A DNA stretch of 64,000 nt, taken from contig NZ_JAABOS010000002.1 in NCBI RefSeq assembly GCF_010078235.1, forward strand, positions 62,001 through 126,000, in the 5' to 3' direction. The translations under genes and the position numbers were made by a program. Of the stretch, positions 9,312 to 18,545 are shown in pieces. Origin of the DNA: Cognatundibacterium crateris. Its GTDB lineage: Bacteria; Pseudomonadota; Gammaproteobacteria; Burkholderiales; Burkholderiaceae_D. The notes under the pieces were generated by a model. It did not search any database and was not told the DNA's origin. It saw only the letters and a list, made by a program, of their open reading frames with translations. Position 1 is the stretch's first letter; each line of letters opens with the position of its first letter.

Positions 9312-10304
9312 TTAGTCCTGGCATAGATCCAAAGGTGGAAAAGCTGCCAGCCAGCGATCCAGCTGCCACATCAGATCCGGCAAATAAGCATGATCCGGGC
9401 TGCGCAAGCCATGATCAGCACCAGGAAAGACACAGGTTCGCCACTGTCCGGGCATAGGCTTAACTATTTGTTGCAATTTATCCTTGGCATCTTTTGGAAT
9501 CAGTGCATCTGCCTCTCCATAGGCCCATAACACTGGCCCCTTCCATGCACGCAGATTACTGATGTGATCGACCGCACGAATTTCCGACCAATAGCGCCAG
9601 CTGCGGCCATGGATCAGCGTCTGATCCGGGTCGGCTGGTTCCTTACTCAACGCCGCCTGCAATTGCTTCCATCCTGTATGCATATGGGCGTAAGCACGGG
9701 CCAGCGTCTGATAGGTGCCCATTGCGCCATCCCCACTATGCGCCAATAACACCAGGTGGGTAGCGGCGGGCAGCGCCAGCGCCAGCACCGGGGCTAGCTC
9801 TGCCCCCTCAGAAATACCCATCACTACTACGCGTATGGTTTTGTTGGCCGGGACTTGTGCGAGCTGAAAACGGATGAACTCCAGCTGATCCGCCTGCCAG
9901 CGACTGAAATGATCATCCTGCACAAAGACGCTGCTGCAATGACTGCCATCATCCTGAGCGCCGACATGGCGCTTCTGTAACAACCAGATACGGCTGACGC
10001 CGGACTCGCCTTCCAGGCCGCGGAAATAGCCGGGTAAATAGCGCCCCATACTCGCACAGCCAGAACCACCGACGACGAAAATCCAGTTTTCATAGCCAGT
10101 ATCCGCAACCGGCACAAAGCTGCTCTGCGAGTGGATACCCTTGTCCAGATAAAAATAATTTGCATAAGCGCCATCCGCAAACCGGAACGATAAACTCTGC
10201 ACCACGCTTGAGCTCTGTGCCAGCGCTGGCTGCAGCAACAGGCAGAAGCATGCCAGACCGGCTTGCAGGCAACGTGCGAGACAAATGAAAAGCTGAGGAT
10301 GCAA
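9312..10304 (-). CDS. Secreted alpha/beta hydrolase
   Basis: A 330-residue exported hydrolase. The nucleophile elbow is visible as GISEGAE, an acid as [11 protein letters not shown], and the catalytic His as [10 protein letters not shown] near the C-terminus, which together complete a Ser-Asp-His triad. The start is best placed at a TTG (10304): AGGAG lies eight bases upstream and the next 29 residues form a signal peptide ending in ALA. Upstream readings to 10472 are Cys/Arg-rich and implausible. Substrate unknown; dienelactone-hydrolase or esterase-like activity is possible. It is divergent from tex and not in an operon. Confidence 0.8.
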   Translation of the reverse strand: MHPQLFICLARCLQAGLACFCLLLQPALAQSSSVVQSLSFRFADGAYANYFYLDKGIHSQSSFVPVADTGYENWIFVVGGSGCASMGRYLPGYFRGLEGESGVSRIWLLQKRHVGAQDDGSHCSSVFVQDDHFSRWQADQLEFIRFQLAQVPANKTIRVVVMGISEGAELAPVLALALPAATHLVLLAHSGDGAMGTYQTLARAYAHMHTGWKQLQAALSKEPADPDQTLIHGRSWRYWSEIRAVDHISNLRAWKGPVLWAYGEADALIPKDAKDKLQQIVKPMPGQWRTCVFPGADHGLRSPDHAYLPDLMWQLDRWLAAFPPLDLCQD

Positions 10305-10543
10305 AGCAGATTTCTCCTGTTTGTATTTGCAAGTGTTTCCAGTTCCAGCAAGGCGGGCGATGCGCACGCAGCATCGCTGGCGACCACGGCAGCAGCAACG
10401 CACATAGTGCTTTACCGCAGCTCGCCAGCATACGGCGCAGCGAGTTCTACCCCCTGCCAGTCTGGCTGTCAAGACTGGCGCAAAGCCGCAAATTGCGTAT
10501 CATCAGCGCCTTCATTGCTTTTTTATGTCTGGATGCTGGATTT

Positions 10544-12892
10544 ATGTTGCCTTCAATTGAACAAAGACTCGCCGTAGAACTCGCTGCCAAACCGGTACAG
10601 GTAGCAGCCGCTGTCGCCCTGCTGGATGAAGGCGCAACCGTGCCGTTCATCGCGCGTTACCGTAAAGAAGTCACCGGTGGCCTGGACGATACCCAGTTAC
10701 GTTTGCTGGAAGAACGCTTGCGTTATCTGCGCGAACTGGAAGACCGCCGCGCAGCCATCATCGCCTCGATTAACGAACAGGGCAAAATGACGCCGGAACT
10801 GCTGGCGGCTGTCAGCCTGGCGGAAGATAAAACCCGGCTGGAAGATCTCTACCTGCCTTACAAACCTAAGCGCCGTACCAAGGCACAGATCGCGGTGGAA
10901 GCCGGTCTGCAACCGCTGGCCGATGCCTTGCTCGCCAACCCGGCCTTGCAGCCGGAAACTGAAGCAGCCGCGTATCTGAAGCCAGCCTTCACCACCGATA
11001 ACGGTGACAATCCCGGTGTGGCCGATGTCAAAGCAGCGCTGGATGGCGCACGCCAGATTTTGATGGAGCGTTTTGCCGAAGATGCGACTCTGCTGCAAAC
11101 CCTGCGTGAATACCTGAATGAACATGGCATCGTGGAATCCAAAGTGGTGGAAGGCAAGCAGGATGCGGGCGAAAAGTTTGCCGATTATTTCGATTACTCA
11201 GAAACGCTGGGCACCATTCCTTCGCACCGTGCGCTGGCCTTGTTCCGTGGTCGCCGCGAAGAAATGCTGACGGTCACACTGCGCCTGGACAGTGAAGAAG
11301 AAAAACCAAAATGGGATGCGCCGCTGAATCCTTGCGAAGGCCGTATCGCCGCACGCTTTGGCATCAGCCAAAAAGACCGTCCGGCAGATAAATGGCTGGC
11401 CGATACTGTACGCTGGGCCTGGCGCGTGAAGGTGTTCATGCATCTGGAAACCGAGCTCATGGGCAAGCTGCGTGAAAATGCAGAAATCGAGGCAATCAAT
11501 GTTTTTGCCCGTAATCTGAAAGACCTGTTGCTGGCAGCGCCAGCCGGACCACGCGCCACCATGGGTCTGGATCCGGGCTTACGTACCGGCGTCAAAGTAG
11601 CCATCGTCGATGCGACGGGTAAGGTGATGGAACATGCCACGATTTACCCGCATCAGCCACGCAATGACTGGGATGGCTCGCTGCATACGCTGGCGAAACT
11701 GGCAGAAAAATATCAGGTATCGCTGATCTCTATCGGCAACGGCACGGCCTCACGCGAGACCGACAAACTGGCGCAGGATCTGATCAAACTCAAGCCTGAA
11801 CTGAAACTGACTAAAATCGTGGTGTCTGAAGCGGGTGCTTCGGTTTATTCCGCGTCGGAATTCGCGTCTAAAGAATTGCCTGATCTGGATGTCTCCATCC
11901 GTGGTGCGGTATCGATTGCACGTCGCCTGCAAGACCCGCTGGCGGAGCTGGTTAAAATCGATCCAAAGTCCATCGGTGTCGGTCAGTATCAGCATGACGT
12001 CAGTCAGACTCAGCTGGCGCGTTCACTCGATGCGGTGGTAGAGGACTGCGTGAATGCGGTCGGTGTCGACGTCAATACCGCCTCTGCGCCTTTATTGGCG
12101 CGGGTTTCCGGCCTGTCCGCGAGTGTCGCACAAAGCATAGTGAATTACCGCGATGCCAAAGGCATGTTCAGCGCACGCGCCGATTTGCGCGCCGTGCCAA
12201 GGCTGGGTGACAAGACCTTCGAACAGGCTGCTGGCTTTTTGCGCGTGATGAATGGCAGCAATCCGCTCGATGCCTCAGCCGTCCATCCGGAATCTTATCC
12301 GCTGGTAGAAAAAATTCTGGCCGATATACAAAAAGATGTGAAGGCCGTCATCGGTGACAGCAGTCTGTTGAAGAGCCTGAACCCTACGCGCTACGCCGAT
12401 GAAAAATTCGGTGTACCGACTGTGACCGACATCCTGAAAGAGCTGGAAAAACCAGGCCGTGATCCACGTCCTGAATTCACCACCGCGACCTTCAAGGATG
12501 GCGTGGAAGACATTAAAGATTTGCGCCCGGACATGATACTGGAAGGCGTAGTCACCAACGTAGCAGCCTTCGGCGCCTTCGTTGATATTGGCGTGCATCA
12601 GGATGGACTGGTGCATATTTCTGCACTGTCGTCGACCTTCGTCAAAGACCCACACACCGTTGTCAAGGCGGGTCAGGTAGTCAAAGTGAAAGTGCTGGAA
12701 GTCGATGTCAAACGTCAGCGTATCGCTCTCACCATGCGCCTGTCTGACAGCGCACCGCAAGCCGGCAGCAAACCGGAACAGCGCGGTGACCGGCAAGATG
12801 CAAAGCGTTTGAATCAGCATCAGTCACGCAATCAGGCGGCTGCACCGGCCAACAATGCGATGGCAGCAGCATTTGCTAAATTGCGCGGCTAA
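10544..12892 (+). CDS. tex: Tex family RNA-binding transcription accessory protein
   Basis: A 782-residue cytoplasmic nucleic-acid-binding protein of the Tex/YhgF family. Order of domains: Tex N-terminal helical region ([19 protein letters not shown] near residue 36), a YqgF-like RNase H fold ([17 protein letters not shown] near residue 345), helix-hairpin-helix repeats ([15 protein letters not shown]), and a C-terminal S1 domain ([20 protein letters not shown]). A Gln/Ala-rich tail follows. The ATG at 10544 gives the standard start [13 protein letters not shown]; an ATG at 10493 would add 17 hydrophobic residues that the family lacks. Single gene with its own terminator. Confidence 0.96.
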   Translation: MLPSIEQRLAVELAAKPVQVAAAVALLDEGATVPFIARYRKEVTGGLDDTQLRLLEERLRYLRELEDRRAAIIASINEQGKMTPELLAAVSLAEDKTRLEDLYLPYKPKRRTKAQIAVEAGLQPLADALLANPALQPETEAAAYLKPAFTTDNGDNPGVADVKAALDGARQILMERFAEDATLLQTLREYLNEHGIVESKVVEGKQDAGEKFADYFDYSETLGTIPSHRALALFRGRREEMLTVTLRLDSEEEKPKWDAPLNPCEGRIAARFGISQKDRPADKWLADTVRWAWRVKVFMHLETELMGKLRENAEIEAINVFARNLKDLLLAAPAGPRATMGLDPGLRTGVKVAIVDATGKVMEHATIYPHQPRNDWDGSLHTLAKLAEKYQVSLISIGNGTASRETDKLAQDLIKLKPELKLTKIVVSEAGASVYSASEFASKELPDLDVSIRGAVSIARRLQDPLAELVKIDPKSIGVGQYQHDVSQTQLARSLDAVVEDCVNAVGVDVNTASAPLLARVSGLSASVAQSIVNYRDAKGMFSARADLRAVPRLGDKTFEQAAGFLRVMNGSNPLDASAVHPESYPLVEKILADIQKDVKAVIGDSSLLKSLNPTRYADEKFGVPTVTDILKELEKPGRDPRPEFTTATFKDGVEDIKDLRPDMILEGVVTNVAAFGAFVDIGVHQDGLVHISALSSTFVKDPHTVVKAGQVVKVKVLEVDVKRQRIALTMRLSDSAPQAGSKPEQRGDRQDAKRLNQHQSRNQAAAPANNAMAAAFAKLRG

Positions 12893-12967
12893 TACCAAGC
12901 GAATATCGGCAGACTGGTTCAAGTTGCGCAGATGAAGCGCACATGCCTGAGCACAAAGTAACAAGCT

Positions 12968-13004
12968 AAGCGACAGATTGCCCTGCAGTCTGTCGCTTTT
13001 TTCT
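12968..13004 (+). terminator. Intrinsic terminator after tex
   Basis: A 10-bp perfect stem (12968-12977 with 12989-12998, AAGCGACAGA/TCTGTCGCTT) with an 11-base loop, followed by TTTTTTC. It lies about 75 bases after the tex stop. Confidence 0.88.
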
Positions 13005-13049
13005 TTCAGTCCCGGCGCTGCTGTGACTCTCTCTTTCCTCACCCTCCTG

Positions 13050-13113
13050 CACTGTGTCAACTCTGCTCAGCGCTGACACAGTGTCACCTGGGACAGTGTT
13101 CCATTATGTGACA
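13050..13113 (+). promoter_or_regulatory. Candidate enhancer (UAS) for the AcoR-type activator
   Basis: Cluster of related half-sites: a perfect 10-bp inverted repeat CACTGTGTCA / TGACACAGTG (13050-13059, 13074-13083), an overlapping palindrome TGACACAGTGTCA (13074-13086), a near-palindrome GGGACAGTGTTCC (13090-13102) and a further TGTGACA (13107-13113). It lies about 100-160 bp before the sigma-54 promoter, where enhancer sites for such activators are normally found. Binding by the regulator at 15405-17339 is inference. Confidence 0.65.
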
Positions 13114-13196
13114 GTCGCAGCGCATCACAGCGTCCCAAGCTAGGCAGATCGCCTTGAAACCCTTATCTGTATTGGCTTTGCAAGATGAAGCCTGAC

Positions 13197-13211
13197 TGGC
13201 ACAGGCTTTGC
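13197..13211 (+). promoter_or_regulatory. Sigma-54 promoter (-24/-12) of the aldehyde dehydrogenase gene
   Basis: TGGCAC-AGGCT-TTGC, a full match to the sigma-54 consensus with the GG (13198-13199) and GC (13210-13211) doublets separated by exactly ten bases. Transcription would start near 13222-13224, about 100 bases before the aldehyde dehydrogenase ATG. A small hairpin GTGAAT/ATTCAC (13285-13303) precedes the ribosome-binding site. An AcoR-type sigma-54 activator is encoded 2 kb downstream. Confidence 0.88.
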
Positions 13212-13320
13212 ACTAAGTCATGCGTGCTTGCACAAATTCCAGGACCACACTGCATCACAAGTTAGCTGTAGCCAAAGCTAGCCGGTGAATGGTGGCAATT
13301 CACAATAAAGGAGACATAAC

Positions 13321-14841
13321 ATGACAATGGCAGACCTGAGCAAACTGGGTATCAAGAATCCGTATAAAACACGTTACGACAACTTCATCGGTGGCCGCTT
13401 TGTGCCACCCGTCAGTGGCGAATATTTTGAAAACATCAGCCCGATTATCGGAAAAGCCTTTTGCGAAGTAGCGCGTTCCACCGCAGCGGATGTAGAACTG
13501 GCACTGGATGCCGCCCATGCGGCAAAAACTGCGTGGGGCAAAACCTCACCGGCCGAACGCGCGCAGATACTCAATAAAATTGCGGACCGCATGGAAGCCA
13601 ACCTGAGCGTGCTGGCTACCGCAGAAACCATAGACAACGGCAAACCAATACGCGAAACCATGGCCGCTGATATTCCGCTGGCGATTGATCATTTCCGCTA
13701 TTTCGCCGGTTGCATCCGTGCGCAAGAAGGCTCAGTGTGCCAGATCGACGCAGAAACCTATGCGTATCACTTCCATGAACCACTGGGTGTGGTGGGTCAG
13801 ATTATTCCGTGGAATTTCCCTATCCTGATGGCGGTCTGGAAACTGGCACCGGCACTGGCGGCAGGCAATTGCGTGGTGCTGAAACCCGCGGAGCAAACAC
13901 CTTGTTCAATCTTAGTGTTGATGGAACTGATCCAGGATTTGCTGCCAGCTGGTGTGGTGAATGTGATTAATGGCTTTGGCCTGGAAGCCGGTAAGCCATT
14001 AGCTTCCAGCAAGCGCATCGCCAAAATTGCGTTCACTGGCGAAACCGGTACCGGTCGTCTGATCATGCAATATGCGGCACAGAATCTGATTCCGGTCACG
14101 CTGGAATTAGGCGGTAAGTCGCCCAATATTTTCTTTGCCGATGTGATGGATCAGGATGATGCCTTCTTTGATAAATGTCTGGAAGGTTTCGCGATGTTCG
14201 CGCTGAACCAGGGTGAGGTCTGTACCTGTCCGTCGCGGGTGCTGATACAGGAATCCATCTACGAGCGTTTCATCGCACGTGCGGTGGCACGGGTAGCAGC
14301 AATCAAACAAGGCAGCCCGCTGGATGCCAACACCATGATAGGTGCGCAGGCTTCGCAAGAGCAGCTGGAAAAAATTCTGTCCTATCTGGATATCGGCAAA
14401 CAGGAAGGCGCAACGGTGCTGGCTGGCGGCGCACGCCAACAACTGGATGGTGATCTGGCTGGTGGCTACTATGTGCAGCCGACCATCTTCAAAGGTCATA
14501 ACAAGATGCGCATCTTCCAGGAAGAGATCTTTGGACCGGTGGTCTCGGTGACGACTTTCAAGGATGAAGAAGAAGCGCTGGCGATAGCCAACGACACGCT
14601 GTACGGTCTGGGTGCCGGTGTCTGGACCCGCGATGGCAGCCGCGCCTTCCGCATGGGACGTGGCATACAGGCGGGCCGGGTCTGGACCAACTGCTACCAT
14701 CTGTATCCGGCCCATGCTGCGTTTGGCGGCTACAAGCAATCTGGTATCGGTCGCGAAAATCACAAGATGATGCTGGATCACTATCAGCAAACTAAAAATC
14801 TGCTGGTCAGTTACAACCCGAATGCGTTGGGTTTTTTCTGA
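13321..14841 (+). CDS. exaC: NAD-dependent aldehyde dehydrogenase (ExaC/AcoD type)
   Basis: A 506-residue cytoplasmic enzyme that oxidises acetaldehyde or similar aldehydes to acids. Visible motifs: [20 protein letters not shown] (cofactor domain), FTGETGTGR, the general base in LELGGKSPN (Glu262), and the active-site Cys in [11 protein letters not shown] (Cys301, with a second Cys at 303). The C-terminal segment [13 protein letters not shown] is typical. This ExaC/AldB/AcoD branch usually serves ethanol or acetoin use. AAGGAG lies nine bases before the ATG. Expression from the sigma-54 promoter at 13197 implies activator and inducer control. DUF779 follows 149 bp later, past a hairpin. Confidence 0.94.
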   Translation: MTMADLSKLGIKNPYKTRYDNFIGGRFVPPVSGEYFENISPIIGKAFCEVARSTAADVELALDAAHAAKTAWGKTSPAERAQILNKIADRMEANLSVLATAETIDNGKPIRETMAADIPLAIDHFRYFAGCIRAQEGSVCQIDAETYAYHFHEPLGVVGQIIPWNFPILMAVWKLAPALAAGNCVVLKPAEQTPCSILVLMELIQDLLPAGVVNVINGFGLEAGKPLASSKRIAKIAFTGETGTGRLIMQYAAQNLIPVTLELGGKSPNIFFADVMDQDDAFFDKCLEGFAMFALNQGEVCTCPSRVLIQESIYERFIARAVARVAAIKQGSPLDANTMIGAQASQEQLEKILSYLDIGKQEGATVLAGGARQQLDGDLAGGYYVQPTIFKGHNKMRIFQEEIFGPVVSVTTFKDEEEALAIANDTLYGLGAGVWTRDGSRAFRMGRGIQAGRVWTNCYHLYPAHAAFGGYKQSGIGRENHKMMLDHYQQTKNLLVSYNPNALGFF

Positions 14842-14893
14842 GCAGAGTTGAGATAAGCATCCCTGTACTGTTATGCTGAGATGCTGAACTAAG

Positions 14894-14930
14894 CCGTAGC
14901 TGTGCTGTGTACGACAGCTACGGTTTTCGT
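14894..14930 (+). terminator. Hairpin terminator between aldehyde dehydrogenase and DUF779 genes
   Basis: A 10-bp perfect stem CCGTAGCTGT/ACAGCTACGG (14894-14903, 14914-14923) with a ten-base loop, followed by TTTTCGTTTT. The interrupted T-run may make it leaky, so some readthrough into the DUF779 gene is possible. Confidence 0.75.
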
Positions 14931-14990
14931 TTTCCTGCAGCGGACTTGTAAGCATCCGGGTCCGTACTGCGCTGCACTGAGGAGCTGTTT

Positions 14991-15374
14991 ATGTCTGCCA
15001 GTCCTGAACGCGTCGTGGCCACCGCCGCCACGCTGGAATTGATACACCAGCTGCATCTGCGCTATGGAGAATTACTGTTTTTCCAGTCAGGCGGATGTTG
15101 CGATGGCAGCTCACCGCTGTGTTATTCACGTAGTGAATTTCAGATCAGTGACAGCGATGTCTATCTGGGCAGCATAGGCGATGCTCCCTTTTTTATGGGC
15201 CAGGAACAATTTGCTTATTGGGAGCATACGCAGCTGATCATCGATGTCGTCGATGGCATGGGTGGGATGTTTTCCCTGGATAATGGAACCGGCAAACGCT
15301 TCCTGACCCGCTCGCGCTTATTCAGTGATGAAGAGTTCGGACAACTGATTCTGCCAGCGCGTCCTGCACTCTGA
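14991..15374 (+). CDS. DUF779 family protein
   Basis: A 127-residue soluble protein of the DUF779 family. It contains a Cys cluster QSGGCCDGSSPLCYSR (about residues 32-47), followed by DVYLGSIGDAPFFMG and LIIDVVDGMGGMFSLDNGTG. The three Cys residues suggest metal or thiol chemistry, but this is inference. Members of this family are typically encoded next to ExaC/AcoD-type aldehyde dehydrogenases, as here. GAGGAG lies before the ATG. It ends 30 bp before the convergent regulator gene. The biochemical role is not known to me; an accessory or maturation function for the dehydrogenase is a reasonable hypothesis. Confidence 0.88.
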   Translation: MSASPERVVATAATLELIHQLHLRYGELLFFQSGGCCDGSSPLCYSRSEFQISDSDVYLGSIGDAPFFMGQEQFAYWEHTQLIIDVVDGMGGMFSLDNGTGKRFLTRSRLFSDEEFGQLILPARPAL

Positions 15375-15404
15375 TCGATATTGAATAATGCATTCCTGCG
15401 CAGT

Positions 15405-17339
15405 TCAGCCACGCCCTAACTTGCGATAAATCGTATTACGCGAAATACCCAGCATTCTGGCGGCTACCGTGACATTGCCCTTACATTGAGCCAAGGCCTG
15501 TTGTATCAATCCCAGTTCCTGAGCGGCCAGACCCGTATCCGACGCAGATGCTGGCGATGCCGGTGTTAAGTCTGCTTGCGCGACAGGCACGATGGATGTG
15601 GGCACGACATCTTCCAGAAAATCCTGAGGACAGTGGTGCAGATGGATTTCAGTTTCTCCCTCCGCCAATCGCAAGGCCGTGCGCAGTAAATTACTCAACT
15701 GACGGATATTTCCTGGCCACGGATGCTGCTCAAACACCTGCATTAACGCCGGGTGTATACGCATTTGCGGCGCGCCCTCTTGCCGCAGTATACCCGCCAC
15801 CACTTGTGCCAGATCGCTGCGTTCACGCAGTGCCGGCAACTTCAGTACATAGCCGTTCAAGCGATAATACAAATCTTCACGGAACTGCTTGTTGGCGATC
15901 ATTTGTTTCAAGGGCTGATTGGTCGCGCAGATGATTTCGATATCGACTTTCACACTGGCTGCTGCGCCCAGCGGCGTCACACTACGCTCCTGCAGTACAC
16001 GCAACAGGCGCGCCTGCAAATGCAGAGGCATATCGCCGATTTCATCCAAAAACAGGGTGCCGCCATTCGCCTGCAACAGCTTGCCGCGACAGCCTTTTTT
16101 ACGGGCTCCGGTAAAGGCCCCCTCCTCGTAACCAAACAATTCTGATTCGATCAGTGACTCGGGAATCGCAGCACAATTCACCGCCACGAACGGCCCCTGA
16201 CAACGTGCTGAAGCCTGATGAATGGCCTGCGCCAGCAAGTCCTTGCCGGTACCTGTTTCCCCGGTAATCATCAAGGGGATACCGCGGTCCATCACTTTAC
16301 GCAAGCCATTGATCAACGCGGCGATCTGCGCATCACCGCTGGCCAACTGCTGCAGACTCAATCCCTGCGCGGCAGGCAGTTCAGCTTTTTTGAGTGCCAT
16401 CCCGCTGGCATCCATACTGATTCCGGCTGGCAGCAGCGTCCTCTGTTGCTCATGACACTGAGCATGTACCTTCATCCCATTTGGTAAAGCCAGCGTAATC
16501 AGATTGCTGCCACTGCGTCTGCAGGTATCGAGACAGGAAGACAAAGGCATACCAAACAGCGAGCTGAAGGTATGGGTTTGTAAGGCTGAAACCGGTAATC
16601 CCAGCTGGAATAAGGCACTGCGGCTGGCGGCCAGAAAACGTCCGTCAGGCGTAAAGCAGGCGATGCCCTCCATCAGCGTCCCCAGAAATTCAGGGCGGCT
16701 GTGAAAATGGATTTTGACTGCATTCTGAAATGCCGCGCTAAACATCTGATTTTCTATCATCTGCGCCGACATTCTGACCAGCGCCATCGTATGCCGGTGA
16801 AAGTGATGCTGATCGCCAGTCACATCCAACACACCGATGACCTGTCCCTGCGCGTCGAATATCGGCGATGCAGAACAGGTCAGGAACTGATTGGCAAACA
16901 GATAGTGCTGATCGGCATGAATCACCGTCGGCGTCTGCGCGGCGATGGCGGTGCCTATCGCATTGGTTCCCTTACTCTGCTCAGACCAGGCCACACCGGG
17001 ATTCAGTGCGACCTGATCGGCTTTTTCCAGAAAATCTGCATCCCCCAGGGTATGTAGTATCAGGCCGCGTGCATCGGTCAGCACTACCATGTGGTGCGTA
17101 TTGACGATCTGTTCATACAGGGAGTCCATCACCGGTGCTGCATGACGGAACAGCAAGCGGTTCTGTTCCAGTACCAATTGCAAATCAGCTTTACCCAGGC
17201 AGGCATAATCCGGCTGATCCTGCCGCGCCAGCCCAAAAGCGGCGGAGCGCTGATGCGCCAGTTCTATATCTTGCTGAACGTGCACTCCCGGCATCAAGCC
17301 CCAGGCGCGTGCTGCATGAGTATCACCAAGCTGTTGCAT
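15405..17339 (-). CDS. acoR: Sigma-54-dependent activator, AcoR type
   Basis: A 644-residue enhancer-binding protein. An N-terminal GAF-like sensor (about residues 75-205, with [15 protein letters not shown]) is followed by an AAA+ domain with Walker A GETGTGKD (about 360-367), the sigma-54 contact loop GAFTGA (about 407-412) and Walker [13 protein letters not shown] Fis-type helix-turn-helix ([20 protein letters not shown]) closes the protein. The ATG at 17339 has GAGGAG seven bases upstream; a TTG at 17357 is less likely. AcoR-type proteins respond to acetoin, acetaldehyde or alcohols. The intact GAFTGA fits the sigma-54 promoter of the neighbouring dehydrogenase. Confidence 0.93.
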   Translation of the reverse strand: MQQLGDTHAARAWGLMPGVHVQQDIELAHQRSAAFGLARQDQPDYACLGKADLQLVLEQNRLLFRHAAPVMDSLYEQIVNTHHMVVLTDARGLILHTLGDADFLEKADQVALNPGVAWSEQSKGTNAIGTAIAAQTPTVIHADQHYLFANQFLTCSASPIFDAQGQVIGVLDVTGDQHHFHRHTMALVRMSAQMIENQMFSAAFQNAVKIHFHSRPEFLGTLMEGIACFTPDGRFLAASRSALFQLGLPVSALQTHTFSSLFGMPLSSCLDTCRRSGSNLITLALPNGMKVHAQCHEQQRTLLPAGISMDASGMALKKAELPAAQGLSLQQLASGDAQIAALINGLRKVMDRGIPLMITGETGTGKDLLAQAIHQASARCQGPFVAVNCAAIPESLIESELFGYEEGAFTGARKKGCRGKLLQANGGTLFLDEIGDMPLHLQARLLRVLQERSVTPLGAAASVKVDIEIICATNQPLKQMIANKQFREDLYYRLNGYVLKLPALRERSDLAQVVAGILRQEGAPQMRIHPALMQVFEQHPWPGNIRQLSNLLRTALRLAEGETEIHLHHCPQDFLEDVVPTSIVPVAQADLTPASPASASDTGLAAQELGLIQQALAQCKGNVTVAARMLGISRNTIYRKLGRG

Positions 17340-17564
17340 GTTTGTCTCCTCTTTCAAGGTGATCCCGTATCCGTACCAAGACGCAGGGACTCTGATTCAA
17401 GGACTCTAACACCAAACCGTAGTGCATAGAAAAGCAGCTTTGCGGCACCGCACAAATTTCGATTCTCCCTGTGCACTCCTGTCGGCGCAATGCTTTATCG
17501 CCAGCAAGACGGCCAGCGTGAAAATCTGGGATAATGCGGAAATTCGTTTTTAAAGGAAACTGCC

Positions 17565-17876
17565 ATGAGCGACGTACAAAGCTGGATCAAAGAAACCGTA
17601 ACCCAAAACCCTGTTGTGCTGTTTATGAAGGGAACCGCCCAGTTCCCACAATGTGGCTTTTCTGGCCGTGCAGTTCAGTTGTTAAAAGCCTGTGGCACGC
17701 AAAATCTGGTGACCGTCAATGTGCTGGAAGATGCCGCTGTGCGTCAGGGCATCAAGGACTTTTCTAACTGGCCGACCATTCCTCAGTTATACATCAAGGG
17801 TGAATTCATTGGTGGCTCTGACATCATGAATGAAATGTTCGAAAACGGTGAACTGCAATCCCTGTTGAAAGACTGA
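17565..17876 (+). CDS. grxD: Monothiol glutaredoxin (Grx4 family)
   Basis: A 103-residue CGFS-type monothiol glutaredoxin. The active site is [11 protein letters not shown] (Cys near residue 28), and the glutathione-binding segment [19 protein letters not shown] is intact. Such proteins bind and transfer [2Fe-2S] clusters and help iron homeostasis. AAAGGAA lies before the ATG. The ubiX gene begins four bases after its stop, so the two are probably co-transcribed. Confidence 0.97.
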   Translation: MSDVQSWIKETVTQNPVVLFMKGTAQFPQCGFSGRAVQLLKACGTQNLVTVNVLEDAAVRQGIKDFSNWPTIPQLYIKGEFIGGSDIMNEMFENGELQSLLKD

Positions 17877-17880
17877 TTCC

Positions 17881-18468
17881 ATGCCGGCCGCCATTCCCCG
17901 CAAACGTCTGATTATCGCCATCACTGGCGCGACCGGAGCGGTGTATGGTGTGCGCCTGCTGCAGATATTGCGCGCACTGCCTGAAGTCGAAACCCATCTG
18001 ATGGTGTCCGAGGCCGGTGTGCTCAATATTCATCAGGAATTAGACCTCAAGCGCAAAGATGTCGAAGCGCTGGCCGATGTGGTCCACAATGTGCGCGATG
18101 TCGGCGCCAGCATTGCCAGCGGCTCCTTCCTGTCCGATGGCATGATCATCGCACCGTGCTCCATGAAAACACTGGCTGCGGTGGCCCACGGCTTATCGGA
18201 TAACCTGATCACACGCGCTGCCGACGTGGTACTCAAAGAACGCCGTCGTCTGGTGCTGATGGTCAGGGAGACACCGTTTAATCTCGCACACCTGCGCAAT
18301 ATGACCGCAGTCACAGAAATGGGCGGCGTCATTTTCCCGCCGCTACCCGGCTTTTACCAGCGCCCGCAAAGCATAGAAGAAATGGTCGACCACACGGTAG
18401 GCCGGGTGCTCGATATGTTCGCTGTCGACCACCAGCTCACACCCCGCTGGGCGGGATTGAAGAGCTGA
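17881..18468 (+). CDS. ubiX: Flavin prenyltransferase UbiX
   Basis: A 195-residue enzyme that joins a dimethylallyl group to FMN to make the prenylated flavin used by the UbiD decarboxylase in ubiquinone synthesis. Visible: the FMN-binding start IIAITGATGAVYGVRLL (residues 11-27), the IIAPCSMKTLAAVAHGLSDN segment, RRRLVLMVRETPFN, and the C-terminal FPPLPGFYQRPQSIEEMVDH. Length and motifs are those of the family. It follows grxD by four bases and ends before a weak hairpin near 18483-18516. Confidence 0.97.
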   Translation: MPAAIPRKRLIIAITGATGAVYGVRLLQILRALPEVETHLMVSEAGVLNIHQELDLKRKDVEALADVVHNVRDVGASIASGSFLSDGMIIAPCSMKTLAAVAHGLSDNLITRAADVVLKERRRLVLMVRETPFNLAHLRNMTAVTEMGGVIFPPLPGFYQRPQSIEEMVDHTVGRVLDMFAVDHQLTPRWAGLKS

Positions 18469-18482
18469 ACCCGCTCTAGCCA

Positions 18483-18520
18483 AAAAGCCTGGTCTACACC
18501 AAACAGAGGGGCTTTTGCTG
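18483..18520 (+). terminator. Possible terminator after ubiX
   Basis: AAAAGCC (18483-18489) can pair with GGCTTTT (18510-18516) across a 20-base loop; a second option pairs GAGGGGC with GCCCCCTC just downstream. The T-run is short, so this is a weak call. Confidence 0.4.
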
Positions 18521-18545
18521 CCCCCTCCTGATCAGTAATTGCCGG

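Larger units (their letters stand above)
12893..13320. other. 428-bp regulatory gap between tex and the aldehyde dehydrogenase gene
   Basis: No gene is seen. The stretch holds the tex terminator, the cluster of TGTGTCA-like inverted repeats, the sigma-54 promoter and a leader of about 100 bases ending in AAGGAGA, the ribosome-binding site before the ATG at 13321. Confidence 0.7.

Noticed and set aside
14107..14955. Open frame of 282 codons opposite the aldehyde dehydrogenase gene
   Set aside because: Shadow of a well-conserved gene; it also runs through the hairpin terminator.
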